From positions 1-43,087 of the IMG/VR virus record IMGVR_UViG_3300035698_004852: a DNA stretch of 43,087 bases; one strand, given 5' to 3'. How positions within the stretch are numbered: the stretch's first letter is position 1; the number at the start of each line of letters is the position of its first letter. The translations under genes and the position numbers were made by a program. Positions 1 to 6,344 of the stretch are shown one piece after another. Under the pieces are notes generated by a model. That model was given only the letters and a program-made list of their open reading frames with translations, searched no databases and was not told the origin of the DNA. Source of the DNA: a virus.

Positions 1-39
1 TCGAAGGGAAATGCGTGTGAGAGCAAACCTGAGGGGTAA
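1..39 (+). CDS. 3' end of a gene cut by the window edge (uncertain)
   Basis: Frame 1 is open from the edge to a TAA at 37-39, six bases before the next ATG at 45, which matches the tight gene packing elsewhere. Frame 2 is also open, to a TAA at 71-73, and cannot be excluded. The visible residues are too few to name a product. Confidence 0.25.
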   Translation, partial: SKGNACESKPEG

Positions 40-44
40 TATTG

Positions 45-146
45 ATGGTATTGACCAAAAATTTAATAATTAAGATATTTGTGGTTATATTTGCGCTTTT
101 AGTAATGGGCTTTTCATTATGGGCTGGAACGACTCCTATAGTATAA
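45..146 (+). CDS. 33-residue single-span membrane peptide
   Basis: An ATG at 45 follows a GAGGGGT Shine-Dalgarno at 31-37 with normal spacing. The product begins MVLTKNLIIKIFVVIFALLV and continues hydrophobic to about residue 26, ending GTTPIV. This is one transmembrane segment with a positively charged start, as in tiny membrane peptides or uncleaved signal anchors. No family is recognised. Its neighbour on the left is cut by the edge, and a repeat-rich non-coding patch lies to the right, so its operon is unknown. Most likely a short membrane protein of the virus. Confidence 0.5.
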   Translation: MVLTKNLIIKIFVVIFALLVMGFSLWAGTTPIV

Positions 147-310
147 CAGTAACTGTTACTGTCAGAATATGTCCTTATAGCTGTTACAGCTTATACAGGA
201 GTATACACTGGTTAGTTACTGGTTGGTACTGGTGTAATAAGGTGTATACTGGTTGTATAAGGTGTGTTACTGGTGTTGTAGATATAAAAACAAACCAGTA
301 TAAGGTGTAG
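146..310 (+). repeat. Non-coding patch with palindromes and iteron-like short repeats
   Basis: Two short dyads open the region: ACAGTAA-CTG-TTACTGT (146-162) and AGCTG-TTA-CAGCT (179-191). ACTGGT then occurs at 207-212, 218-223, 228-233, 248-253 and 269-274, with an inverted ACCAGT at 294-299. TAAGGTGT occurs near 238, 258 and 301. The units are imperfect and about 10-20 bases apart. A 63-codon open frame crosses the patch but has a repeat-driven, Trp/Tyr/Cys-rich translation and no ribosome-binding site. Iterons for a replication origin or a cluster of operators are both possible. Confidence 0.5.
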
Positions 311-349
311 TATAGTGTTTGTACATACTACTGTTATAAGGAGATATAA

Positions 350-574
350 ATGGGATTAAATATATCTAAAAAATATTCATGTGTGAGAATAATTTTTCAT
401 TTTATTTGGGGATTAGCTCAATTAATCCTAATATCAATCCTTACAATCAATCCTGATATAATAAATATTATTGCTTGGATATTATTATCAAATTTAATAA
501 CAGGAGTATGTTCATATTATAACGGTAAGAATATTAAATATATTAAAAAAATAGAAGAAGGCGAAAAGAAATGA
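350..574 (+). CDS. Small two-span membrane protein
   Basis: The ATG at 350 follows AAGGAG at 338-343. The 74-residue product has two hydrophobic stretches, roughly residues 12-34 and 37-57, and a lysine/glutamate-rich tail (KKIEEGEKK). This is a hairpin-type membrane protein without a recognised family. Its stop overlaps the next start (ATGA at 571-574), so it is translated with the following cysteine-rich mini-protein. It is the first gene after the repeat patch and probably the first of the accessory operon. Confidence 0.6.
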   Translation: MGLNISKKYSCVRIIFHFIWGLAQLILISILTINPDIINIIAWILLSNLITGVCSYYNGKNIKYIKKIEEGEKK

Positions 575-723
575 CAAAATGTGATATATGTAATAAAGAA
601 ATGAAACCTAGAGAAGAATGTTTTGAAATTTCTCACGGTACATATTTGGAAGATGAATTTGGCGGTAAAGGATTTAAAAGTGGTAATACTCCAAACGGAG
701 TAATACATTATGATTGTTTATAA
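571..723 (+). CDS. 50-residue zinc-binding-type mini-protein
   Basis: The start at 571 overlaps the preceding stop (ATGA). The product begins MTKCDICNKEMKPREECFEI and ends VIHYDCL. A CxxC pair near the N-terminus and an HxxxC at the C-terminus could together bind one zinc ion. Family unknown. Small zinc proteins of this kind recur in this accessory region (1265, 2063, 2259, 8867, 8995, 9149, 11230). Confidence 0.55.
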   Translation: MTKCDICNKEMKPREECFEISHGTYLEDEFGGKGFKSGNTPNGVIHYDCL

Positions 724-738
724 AATGAGGTAATGAAA

Positions 739-948
739 ATGATTACTAAAAAAACAGCAATAAAAAGAGTATCGTATATAGGATTACTATATGATGCAGG
801 AAAATACGCTTGGGGTATGGAAAATGAATTACCGTTCTTTACAAGAATTTATAAATATAAAATGGAACGAATGATAAGTGATGCTTACATGGAAGGACGT
901 AAACACGGAAGAAAAGAAGTCATTAAAATAATTTATGATAAAAAATGA
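739..948 (+). CDS. 69-residue basic protein, unknown
   Basis: ATG codons at 733 and 739 are in frame. The GAGGT at 727-731 gives normal spacing only to 739, so that start is chosen. The product is lysine- and arginine-rich (MITKKTAIKRVSYIG... EGRKHGRKEVIKIIYDKK), largely helical in character, and has no recognised motif. The stop overlaps the next start at 945 (ATGA). Confidence 0.5.
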   Translation: MITKKTAIKRVSYIGLLYDAGKYAWGMENELPFFTRIYKYKMERMISDAYMEGRKHGRKEVIKIIYDKK

Positions 949-1268
949 GCGTTGGAGAATTGATAGGTGGGCTGTTGATAGTATGTTTTTTAGCTGTCTA
1001 TGGAATGGCGACTTTAGTTGCTGTAATAGGATTTGGTGATTTAATTAAATATTGGATAGGTGAGAGAATGAAACTAGTCAAGATAGGAAGTAAATATGCT
1101 ATAAGAAGTAAATTTTTATGGTATAAAACTTATAAAGATTTAGATAGACCTTATACATCGTGGGTAAATAGAGATTGTGACAGATTTCAATATTGTTTAG
1201 GAACTAAAGAAGAATGTTTAAAACAACATAATGAAATGAATGATGAGGTTATCCAAAAATTAAAATGA
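945..1268 (+). CDS. Membrane-anchored small protein with a likely internal start
   Basis: The 107-residue product has one or two hydrophobic segments in residues 6-34, then a soluble part with three cysteines (DCDRFQYC, EEC). An in-frame ATG at 1068 is preceded by a strong AGGTGA at 1058-1063 with a 4-base spacer. A second, soluble 66-residue form starting MKLVKIGSKY may therefore be made from the same frame. Both ends overlap neighbours by ATGA. Function not recognised. Confidence 0.5.
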   Translation: MSVGELIGGLLIVCFLAVYGMATLVAVIGFGDLIKYWIGERMKLVKIGSKYAIRSKFLWYKTYKDLDRPYTSWVNRDCDRFQYCLGTKEECLKQHNEMNDEVIQKLK

Positions 1269-1462
1269 GTTATGATGAAAAAACACACAATGTTGATGAC
1301 TGTGACAGGTGTTTAAAACGTGTAGGATTTGAAAAATTACATAAACTTCCTTTCATATATCTTGATAGGAATGACAAAGTTCATCCAGACGCGGTGTCTT
1401 GGGACCCTACATATAAAGATTATAAACAATATTACGTATGTAATGATTGTAAAAGAAAATAA
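1265..1462 (+). CDS. 65-residue zinc-finger-like protein
   Basis: The start overlaps the previous stop (ATGA at 1265). A CDRC pair lies near residue 13-16 and a CNDC pair at the C-terminus, spaced like a split zinc knuckle. The middle carries aromatic residues (FIYLD, DYKQYYV). Such proteins often bind nucleic acid or bridge proteins, but no family is recognised. Confidence 0.55.
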   Translation: MSYDEKTHNVDDCDRCLKRVGFEKLHKLPFIYLDRNDKVHPDAVSWDPTYKDYKQYYVCNDCKRK

Positions 1463-1482
1463 ATAAAGTGAAAGAGGTAAAA

Positions 1483-1746
1483 ATGAGTAACGAAACAGAA
1501 CTGGATAAGGAGAATCAACTTGTTAGCAGTTTAGAGAATAAAATAAAAATAGGAATGGCTTTAATGGTAAAAAATTCTATCTTAACAAATAAAGCTAAGC
1601 CTGATAAATACGGAGAATATAAATTACAATTATTTGAATATATGCCGTTACATTGGTTAGTGACAGATAAATCATTTAATAATACAGGTATATTATGGGG
1701 CGACTGGAGAACAGGAGAACTATATTATCAAACAAGAGGTCAATAA
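1483..1746 (+). CDS. 87-residue protein, unknown
   Basis: A GTG at 1468 and an ATG at 1483 share the frame. The GAGGT at 1474-1478 sits correctly for 1483, which is preferred. The product starts MSNETELDKENQLVSSLENK, with a short amphipathic helix, followed by a tryptophan-rich C-terminal half (LHWLVTD, ILWGDWRTGELYY). Not recognised. Confidence 0.5.
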   Translation: MSNETELDKENQLVSSLENKIKIGMALMVKNSILTNKAKPDKYGEYKLQLFEYMPLHWLVTDKSFNNTGILWGDWRTGELYYQTRGQ

Positions 1747-1748
1747 AA

Positions 1749-1969
1749 ATGAATGATATAGATTGGTGAGAACACTTGAGAAATGAATTAGGAAGTTATC
1801 AAAAAGCAGATAAAAAAATAAGAGAAATAAAGAAATAACATTTACAATCGAAGATGGTAATAAACAAACAATTCATAACATCATACCTTGTTTTTTCAAT
1901 AGTTATGACAGTTATGGTTGTGGGTTGTTATTTACAAGTTTCATAATCGAAGATGGTAAAAGAAACTAA
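1749..1969 (+). pseudogene. Interrupted small gene: in-frame TGA plus a -1 frame break at a poly-A run
   Basis: From the ATG at 1749 the frame reads MNDIDW, meets TGA at 1767, then continues EHLRNELGSYQKAD to a TAA at 1836. Slipping -1 on the seven A residues at 1812-1818 (A-AAA-AAA) opens a second frame to 1969 that reads KEITFTIEDG ... SFIIEDGKRN and has no start codon of its own. The second segment contains a 14-base direct repeat (ATCGAAGATGGTAA). Two interruptions point to a decayed gene or assembly errors. A recoded gene is less likely. Confidence 0.4.
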
Positions 1970-2066
1970 AAAACAATGGTTTAAGAACTTGATTCGTAAT
2001 CAAATAAAACTTGGTCAAGAATACGCAGAACAACTTAAAAGACCTAATAAACCTTGGAGAAAATGA
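1953..2066 (+). CDS. 37-residue basic peptide
   Basis: The ATG at 1953 lies inside the tail of the interrupted frame and opens a short basic product (MVKETKKQWFKNLIRNQIKL ... PNKPWRK). Its TGA at 2064-2066 overlaps the next start in an ATGA arrangement, which supports real translation. There is no good Shine-Dalgarno, so it could be read by coupling. Function unknown. Confidence 0.35.
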   Translation: MVKETKKQWFKNLIRNQIKLGQEYAEQLKRPNKPWRK

Positions 2067-2266
2067 TAATGGTAAGAAGAAAAGAAACAATAATCAAAGA
2101 AAAATCATTAGGATTTATAGGAAGAACTGAAAAAGGAAGTTCTATAGTATGCTGTAATAAATGTGGTAAACCTACTTATTTTAGGTCTGATGGAAAATTT
2201 ACAGATAAAAATATTAAAAACAATTTAACTTGTAAAAAATGTAAAAAGGGCGTTATAAATGACTGA
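2063..2266 (+). CDS. Zinc-ribbon mini-protein
   Basis: The start at 2063 overlaps the preceding TGA; ATG at 2069 is an alternative. The roughly 67-residue product has CNKC and CKKC pairs about 28 residues apart (CCNKCGKPTYFRSDG, LTCKKCKKG). This is a textbook zinc-ribbon spacing with a basic surface. It could bind nucleic acid. It overlaps the next zinc protein at 2259. Confidence 0.6.
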   Translation: MIMVRRKETIIKEKSLGFIGRTEKGSSIVCCNKCGKPTYFRSDGKFTDKNIKNNLTCKKCKKGVIND

Positions 2267-2465
2267 TAAATTAAATATAAAATGTTACATTTGTGGTCAT
2301 GGAACATTGAAAATAGGGAAAGTAAAATATAAGATACAATATGATGAAAGTGATGAAGTTATATTAAAATGCTCACAATGCGGATATACTATGTGGGCAT
2401 ATATTGCTAGAAAAGGATGGAACATGAGTTCTAAATCTCCAATTCCTGGAAAACCTATATGTTAA
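2259..2465 (+). CDS. Second zinc-ribbon protein
   Basis: The 68-residue product has CYIC (residues about 9-12) and CSQC pairs separated by about 25 residues, followed by GYTMWAYIARKGW. That is a zinc-ribbon layout. The start overlaps the end of the preceding zinc-ribbon gene, and the two may be partners. It is the last gene before the promoter at 2480, so it closes the first operon. Confidence 0.6.
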   Translation: MTDKLNIKCYICGHGTLKIGKVKYKIQYDESDEVILKCSQCGYTMWAYIARKGWNMSSKSPIPGKPIC

Positions 2466-2479
2466 TCCTAAGTAAAATA

Positions 2480-2493
2480 GAAACATTTATAAA
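2480..2493 (+). promoter_or_regulatory. Archaeal promoter (BRE/TATA)
   Basis: GAAACATTTATAAA lies in the 77-base gap before the gene at 2543. The same core GAAACATTTATA occurs at 3733, and a closely related core with ACAAACATTTATATA occurs at 23560 and, inverted, at 40861. Transcription would start about 25 bases downstream, leaving a short leader. Confidence 0.6.
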
Positions 2494-2542
2494 GATTAAA
2501 AATAATATATTATTGTTAGTTAAAATATTGTAGTGATACATA

Positions 2543-2896
2543 ATGAAACGAAAAACTAAACAGGAAAAAATTAATACTTGTTTGAAACTAACAGATTCTT
2601 CATATAAATTAGTTAAAGACTATGTTAAACCTCACATTCACAATTCAACTGAACATGAAACAGCAAAATTTCTTAAATGTTTAGAATTAATGAGAGACGG
2701 TCTAGAAATATATACTGAGGTCAGATTTGCTAATAATAAAGGAAGAGCAGATATATTAATTCCTGAACGATTTCAAGTTATAGAAATATTAGGCTCAGAG
2801 ACTGAGGAAGAATGTTTATCAAAAACAGAGAAATATCCTTTCGCTCTAGATATAATAACAGTAGATGCTAAGGAGGTTCTAAATGGAATCAAATGA
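2543..2896 (+). CDS. PD-(D/E)XK nuclease-like protein
   Basis: The 117-residue product carries a motif seen in restriction-endonuclease-like folds: an acidic strand (YTEVRF), then GRADIL with the metal-binding aspartate, then VIEIL with the glutamate of ExK. The lysine of ExK is replaced by leucine here, though a lysine follows 8-10 residues later (CLSKTEK). The N-terminal 40 residues are basic and helical. It may be a nuclease or an inactive DNA-binding relative. It is the first gene after the promoter at 2480. Assignment is from the motif only. Confidence 0.45.
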   Translation: MKRKTKQEKINTCLKLTDSSYKLVKDYVKPHIHNSTEHETAKFLKCLELMRDGLEIYTEVRFANNKGRADILIPERFQVIEILGSETEEECLSKTEKYPFALDIITVDAKEVLNGIK

Positions 2897-3149
2897 AAAT
2901 ATGGAACAATTTAGTAATAATTATTATGGTGTGTCAAGACAACTTGGTAATAATTATTCTTTATTACAGTCTTTAATGAGGTTACAATGGCAAAATGATA
3001 GTATAAAATTTCAACAAGAATATTTTGATAAAAGAGTACACCAAGTAAAGGATGATATGTCAGATGCTATGTGTATGAGTCAAAATAAAACATTTATAGG
3101 TGGTTACATAGAGCGTAAATTAACATGGAAGGAGAAATTAGGAGAATGA
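2883..3149 (+). CDS. 88-residue protein, unknown
   Basis: The start at 2883 follows AGGAGGT at 2872-2878 and overlaps the end of the preceding gene. The product is rich in Asn, Gln and Met (MESNENMEQFSNNYYGVSRQ), with a helical second half (QQEYFDKRVHQVKDDMSDAM). No family recognised. Coupled to the next gene by ATGA at 3146. Confidence 0.5.
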   Translation: MESNENMEQFSNNYYGVSRQLGNNYSLLQSLMRLQWQNDSIKFQQEYFDKRVHQVKDDMSDAMCMSQNKTFIGGYIERKLTWKEKLGE

Positions 3150-3430
3150 CATTTGATAAACAATTTCCAGATATTGGGAAAAAGAAACTAATTATTTTAG
3201 ATAAAAGAATTGTTATTGAAGCTAATGATGTTTTTGAATATTGTTTATCTAAACAAAAGGTTAAAGAAGCTTTAGGAAAGATTCACACCTGTGAAAAGAC
3301 CACAAGTAATGAAATGAAATCTGCAAATGAATTATGTAAGAAAATAAATAAAATTAGAGAACATGCAGGATTAGATGTTGAAGACGAATATTGTGAAGCT
3401 TGTGCGTTAGAAAAGGAGTTGGGACTATAA
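3146..3430 (+). CDS. 94-residue protein with C-terminal CxxC
   Basis: ATG at 3146 is preferred to an in-frame ATG at 3125 because it follows GGAG and overlaps the previous stop. The product starts MTFDKQFPDIGKKKLIILDK with a beta-rich N-terminus, then a helix (CKKINKIREHAGL) and an EYCEACALEKEL ending. The CEAC pair could bind metal with an upstream HTCEK. Not recognised. Confidence 0.5.
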   Translation: MTFDKQFPDIGKKKLIILDKRIVIEANDVFEYCLSKQKVKEALGKIHTCEKTTSNEMKSANELCKKINKIREHAGLDVEDEYCEACALEKELGL

Positions 3431-3747
3431 TGGAATTCTTATACGAAAACGATTTACAAGATATGATTAAAAGCTGTAAGTTTTTGTTTCCTCATGGTTT
3501 AACAGACGTTAGAGGCTTTACTCTAGCAGATGGTAACATATTAATCAATTTAAGTGCTAAACAATGGAAAAACTTATCAGAAGATAATATCATAAAGGAA
3601 ATTAACAAAACCATTACACACGAGCTAGGACACAGTGAGATACGTCTTGGATTAAATCGCTCTAATTTTTCAGATGAAAAGGAAGAGAAGGCTGTCTCTG
3701 ACTTCGCAGAACAATTCAATCCTTTATTAATCGAAACATTTATATAG
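3430..3747 (+). CDS. Small HExxH metalloprotease-like protein
   Basis: The start at 3430 overlaps the previous TAA, after GGAG at 3416-3419. The 105-residue product has ITHELGHSEIRLG at about residues 60-72, a zincin HExxH motif with the following glycine, and a downstream EEKAVSDFAEQ helix whose glutamate could be the third zinc ligand. The length fits minimal metallopeptidases found in phages and archaea. Target unknown; it could act on a host or viral protein. Its 3' end overlaps a promoter (3733-3746). Confidence 0.6.
   Translation: MEFLYENDLQDMIKSCKFLFPHGLTDVRGFTLADGNILINLSAKQWKNLSEDNIIKEINKTITHELGHSEIRLGLNRSNFSDEKEEKAVSDFAEQFNPLLIETFI
3733..3746 (+). promoter_or_regulatory. Archaeal promoter (BRE/TATA)
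   Basis: GAAACATTTATATA lies inside the last codons of the metalloprotease-like gene, 41 bases before the start at 3788. It shares the GAAACATTTATA core with the site at 2480. A second AT-rich box (GTATATAAG) follows at about 3761. Confidence 0.6.
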
Positions 3748-3787
3748 TTGAAGTGACATTAGTATATAAGTAAACACAGGTGAGACT

Positions 3788-4057
3788 ATGGAAATAATAC
3801 TAAGTAAGGATGACATTGTGGCTCTCATTAAAAAAGCGTATTTTGGAGTTAAAGAAGTTAAGTTTAACACTAAAACTCTAAAAATTACATTAGATGTGAC
3901 ACCGCAAGAATTTTTTGCCAACACACAAGCAACTCAAGCTTCTACACCGATAATACCAGCTAAGGTATTAACTGATGAAGAAAAGCGAATGTTAGCTTTA
4001 AAAAAAGGAAATATGATGCCTGGTGGCAGAGAAAGAAATATTAAACATATGGGGTAA
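3788..4057 (+). CDS. 89-residue protein, unknown
   Basis: ATG at 3788 follows AGGTGA at 3779-3784. The product begins MEIILSKDDIVALIKKAYFG, continues with a beta stretch (VKFNTKTLKITLDVTP), an Ala/Thr/Pro linker and a basic tail with PGGRERN. It is the first gene after the promoter at 3733. No family recognised. Confidence 0.5.
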   Translation: MEIILSKDDIVALIKKAYFGVKEVKFNTKTLKITLDVTPQEFFANTQATQASTPIIPAKVLTDEEKRMLALKKGNMMPGGRERNIKHMG

Positions 4058-4061
4058 AAAA

Positions 4062-4196
4062 ATGAATCTATTAGAACGTAGAATGTTTAAAATTTTTTCA
4101 TTCACTGATATAAAAACTATTTGTGGAATTTTGTTTTTTAATGCTATTATGTTATGTTTAATATTTATATCAATATTATTTAGATGGAGAATTTAA
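4062..4196 (+). CDS. 44-residue single-span membrane protein
   Basis: ATG at 4062 starts MNLLERRMFKIFSFTDIKTI, followed by a hydrophobic segment (ILFFNAIMLCLIFISILF) and RWRI. This is one transmembrane helix with an N-terminal basic region. The stop precedes the next preferred ATG by two bases. Function unknown. Confidence 0.45.
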   Translation: MNLLERRMFKIFSFTDIKTICGILFFNAIMLCLIFISILFRWRI

Positions 4197-4198
4197 AA

Positions 4199-4537
4199 AT
4201 GGTTAAAACAAAAGAACAGTGTGGCCGCTCGCAGACACCGGCTACTAAAAAGAAGATAGCTGCCGCAATGACGGGTAAGGGAAACCCTCAGTATAAAGAC
4301 GGCAGACGAAGTTATCGTAATGTAGCTAATGCTAAACCAGGAGAAGGCGTAGACCATATTAATGGAGATAGTAAGGACAATAAACCTTCTAATTTAAAAA
4401 AGTACAAACTTAAAGGACCTAGCAGAAGCGCCCACGAACGTAAACATGACAGAGGACAGAATGCTCTTAAAAAGAATCAAGGAACTGGAAGAAAAAAAGT
4501 TGCAAGAGGCTATGTAGCCAGGAGAAATAAAAAATGA
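4199..4537 (+). CDS. HNH-type endonuclease-like protein
   Basis: ATG at 4199 is preferred over 4184 because GGAG at 4186-4189 is correctly spaced. The 112-residue, very basic product contains GEGVDHINGDSKDNKPSNLK, the classic HNH pattern (DHxNGxxxDNRxxNL), and then HERKH, which could supply the last histidine. The region before it (QTPATKKKIAAAMTGKGNPQ) resembles the modular NUMOD-type DNA-binding segment of phage homing HNH enzymes. Likely a free-standing nuclease or a packaging-associated HNH. Confidence 0.65.
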   Translation: MVKTKEQCGRSQTPATKKKIAAAMTGKGNPQYKDGRRSYRNVANAKPGEGVDHINGDSKDNKPSNLKKYKLKGPSRSAHERKHDRGQNALKKNQGTGRKKVARGYVARRNKK

Positions 4538-4624
4538 AAGATGTAATATCAGGTAATTAAAATGGTAAAAATAACAGGCATATTTTCAGGAAATTAAAAA
4601 ATGAGTAAAAGTTTAAAAAAGTAA
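4534..4624 (+). other. Three tandem tiny ORFs (8, 11 and 7 codons)
   Basis: Between the HNH gene and the next gene are ATG-to-stop frames at 4534-4560 (MKDVISGN), 4562-4597 (MVKITGIFSGN) and 4601-4624 (MSKSLKK). The first two share the ending SGN. None has a strong Shine-Dalgarno. They may be leader peptides or remnants of duplicated small genes. Confidence 0.25.
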
Positions 4625-4635
4625 AGGTGAGACAA

Positions 4636-4899
4636 ATGACAAGACAAACAAATATAAATAAAGCAAGTAATTTACGTAGAAAAGTAATACCTAAAGAAAT
4701 GAGTGATTGGATTGAACAAAACACAATATGGGATTCTATACCTATAACACATACTTCTGATGGAGTAACTGCTAACGGATACATTATGAAATCTGTAGAT
4801 TGTGCTATGATATTTTTTCCTAATTGGAATTGTAATCAACAAGTAGCTGATTTAGTAGAATTATTTGATAAGAAATCTAAAAAACAAACTTACTTATAA
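4636..4899 (+). CDS. 87-residue protein, unknown
   Basis: ATG at 4636 follows AGGTGA at 4625-4630; an upstream GTG at 4627 lies inside that site and is not used. The product has a basic N-terminus (MTRQTNINKASNLRRKVIPK) and a compact domain with aromatic residues (MIFFPNWNCNQQVADLVELF). Not recognised. Confidence 0.5.
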   Translation: MTRQTNINKASNLRRKVIPKEMSDWIEQNTIWDSIPITHTSDGVTANGYIMKSVDCAMIFFPNWNCNQQVADLVELFDKKSKKQTYL

Positions 4900-4912
4900 T
4901 AAAGGTGAAAAA

Positions 4913-5134
4913 ATGACAGTTAAATTATATGGTACATTAGGATGTCCATCCTGTTTATTAGCTAAACGATATCTTGATGATAACGGAATAGACTATATGT
5001 ATATAGTTATAGGACAAGATATGGATGTTGTTGCGTTCATGGAAGAATTTAATACAACAAGCGTTCCTGTATTAGTGAACGGAAAAAACAAAGTGTTAGG
5101 ATATTCTCCTGAAGAATATGATAAAATAATTTAA
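4913..5134 (+). CDS. Glutaredoxin/NrdH-like redox protein
   Basis: ATG at 4913 follows AGGTGA at 4903-4908. The 73-residue protein begins MTVKLYGTLGCPSCLLAKRY, with the CPSC dithiol after the first beta strand, then the cis-proline segment TTSVPVLV and a closing GYSPEEYDKII. Length and motif order fit glutaredoxins and NrdH redoxins. Such proteins re-reduce ribonucleotide reductase, and this window encodes a class II reductase at 12593, so that is the likely partner. A T-run and a promoter-like box follow the stop. Confidence 0.8.
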   Translation: MTVKLYGTLGCPSCLLAKRYLDDNGIDYMYIVIGQDMDVVAFMEEFNTTSVPVLVNGKNKVLGYSPEEYDKII

Positions 5135-5160
5135 TTTTTTTTCTTAATTTTATAAATATA
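5135..5160 (+). promoter_or_regulatory. T-run terminator followed by TATA-like box
   Basis: Eight T residues directly follow the glutaredoxin stop (5135-5142), as in archaeal oligo-T termination. TTTATAAATATA at 5149-5160 is TATA-like but lies only about 16 bases from the next ATG at 5176. Its role as a promoter is less certain than the GAAACATTTATA sites. Confidence 0.4.
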
Positions 5161-5175
5161 GTGTAGGTGATAATT

Positions 5176-5424
5176 ATGTTAGATAATATAGAAAATATAA
5201 AAGTAACTATCAACTATAACAACAATAATTCTGTTACTTATACTCTTGGCAATGCAGACTTTAATATGGACGTTACACACTCTCCATTAAATGTGTTAAT
5301 AGATACTAGTATGGCTGTTATTCCTCCAATAAGAGCAAGAACTATATTATCAGTATCAGGAGAAATAGAGGAAATGAGTACAACAGAACCAATTAACGAT
5401 TGGAAAAATAAAATAGATGGGTGA
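5176..5424 (+). CDS. 82-residue beta-rich protein, unknown
   Basis: ATG at 5176 follows AGGTGA at 5165-5170; the upstream GTG lies within that site. The product starts MLDNIENIKVTINYNNNNSV and is beta-rich (VTYTLGNADFNMDVTHSPLNV), ending in an acidic tail. No motif recognised. First gene of the replication block. Confidence 0.5.
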   Translation: MLDNIENIKVTINYNNNNSVTYTLGNADFNMDVTHSPLNVLIDTSMAVIPPIRARTILSVSGEIEEMSTTEPINDWKNKIDG

Positions 5425-5428
5425 AAAT

Positions 5429-5797
5429 ATGACCGATGAAAAAATAGATGAAGAAATAGAAAAAGTTATTGAGGAAAGTCTTGAAAAAGACGTAACTCAA
5501 GCAGATAAGATTGATGAAAGTGTGGACACACATCTTCAAGAAATGGGATTCTTATGGGATAGAGTTCAGAATAAACTGAGACAAGACAATGTAGATTTTC
5601 AGACTAAACAACCTTTAACAACTAAAGAAGGCGAAGATATAAAGATTAGAGTTCTTGAACTTAATAGTGTAGAACCTGGAGTTGTAGCGTTTTGTTCTGT
5701 TTCAGAAGAAAGTTTTAACGTTTTACAAAAAAAATATGAAGAAAAAATTAAAGAAGCACCAAAAGAAAAAGTAGAGGAGGATAAGAAAAATGGATGA
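5429..5797 (+). CDS. 122-residue acidic protein, unknown
   Basis: ATG at 5429 is preferred to 5417 because GGGTGA at 5419-5424 fits it. Both ends are strongly charged and helical (EEIEKVIEESLEKD; EEKIKEAPKEKVEED). The middle carries a small beta domain (IKIRVLELNSVEPGVVAFCS). It immediately precedes the candidate ssDNA-binding protein and overlaps it. An acidic partner of that protein is possible but unproven. Confidence 0.5.
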   Translation: MTDEKIDEEIEKVIEESLEKDVTQADKIDESVDTHLQEMGFLWDRVQNKLRQDNVDFQTKQPLTTKEGEDIKIRVLELNSVEPGVVAFCSVSEESFNVLQKKYEEKIKEAPKEKVEEDKKNG

Positions 5798-6344
5798 AGA
5801 GCGAGAACAGTGTCCAGCATTAGAATTTAAAAGCATTTCTGCTAAAGAATCTTTTAAAATGAAGTTAGATTGTGCTAAAGCAATCAAGGAAGGACAGAGC
5901 GAATATGGTACTTGGAGATTATGGTTTGGATTTGTTGAAAATGCTAAAGTTGTAGAAGGCAGAGGCAAGGACAAGAAAGATATAGAAAATTTCTCTGGTA
6001 AAGTAATATTCTTTCCAACCGATAACGTGAACGAACAGCTTTTAAAAGCTACTGGTGGAACAAATACAGGAGTAGAAATAGAGATAACTAAAACTTTTGA
6101 AGAAGGACCTAAAGGACCTTACAGAAAATATATAGTTACTAAAATTACTGACGGAACCCCCGTCAGTAGTTCTTCTTCTGCCTTACCTCCAACAGAAAAG
6201 AAACTTGTTGATGATGCTCAAAGTATTATTAATGATGGTATAGAGATTGATGAGGACGCATTTGTTAAAGCTTCTGGCGAGCCACAATACGAAGGAAAGA
6301 TTAATCAAGAACGAGCTAAAGAACTATACAAACTATTAAAATGA
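5790..6344 (+). CDS. Possible OB-fold single-stranded DNA-binding protein
   Basis: ATG at 5790 follows GGAGG at 5775-5779. The 184-residue product has a beta-rich core, about residues 25-120 (WRLWFGFVENAKVVEG, GKVIFFPTDNVNEQLLKAT, GVEIEITKTFEEGPKGPYRK), then a serine/proline linker and an acidic helical tail. A beta domain with a flexible acidic tail, next to an ATPase, RadA and PCNA, fits an SSB-like protein. No diagnostic motif is present, so this rests on layout and context. Confidence 0.4.
   Translation: MDEEREQCPALEFKSISAKESFKMKLDCAKAIKEGQSEYGTWRLWFGFVENAKVVEGRGKDKKDIENFSGKVIFFPTDNVNEQLLKATGGTNTGVEIEITKTFEEGPKGPYRKYIVTKITDGTPVSSSSSALPPTEKKLVDDAQSIINDGIEIDEDAFVKASGEPQYEGKINQERAKELYKLLK

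Noticed and set aside
119-310. 63-codon ORF over the repeat patch
   Set aside because: No ribosome-binding site, repeat-driven composition and overlap with the 33-residue membrane peptide.
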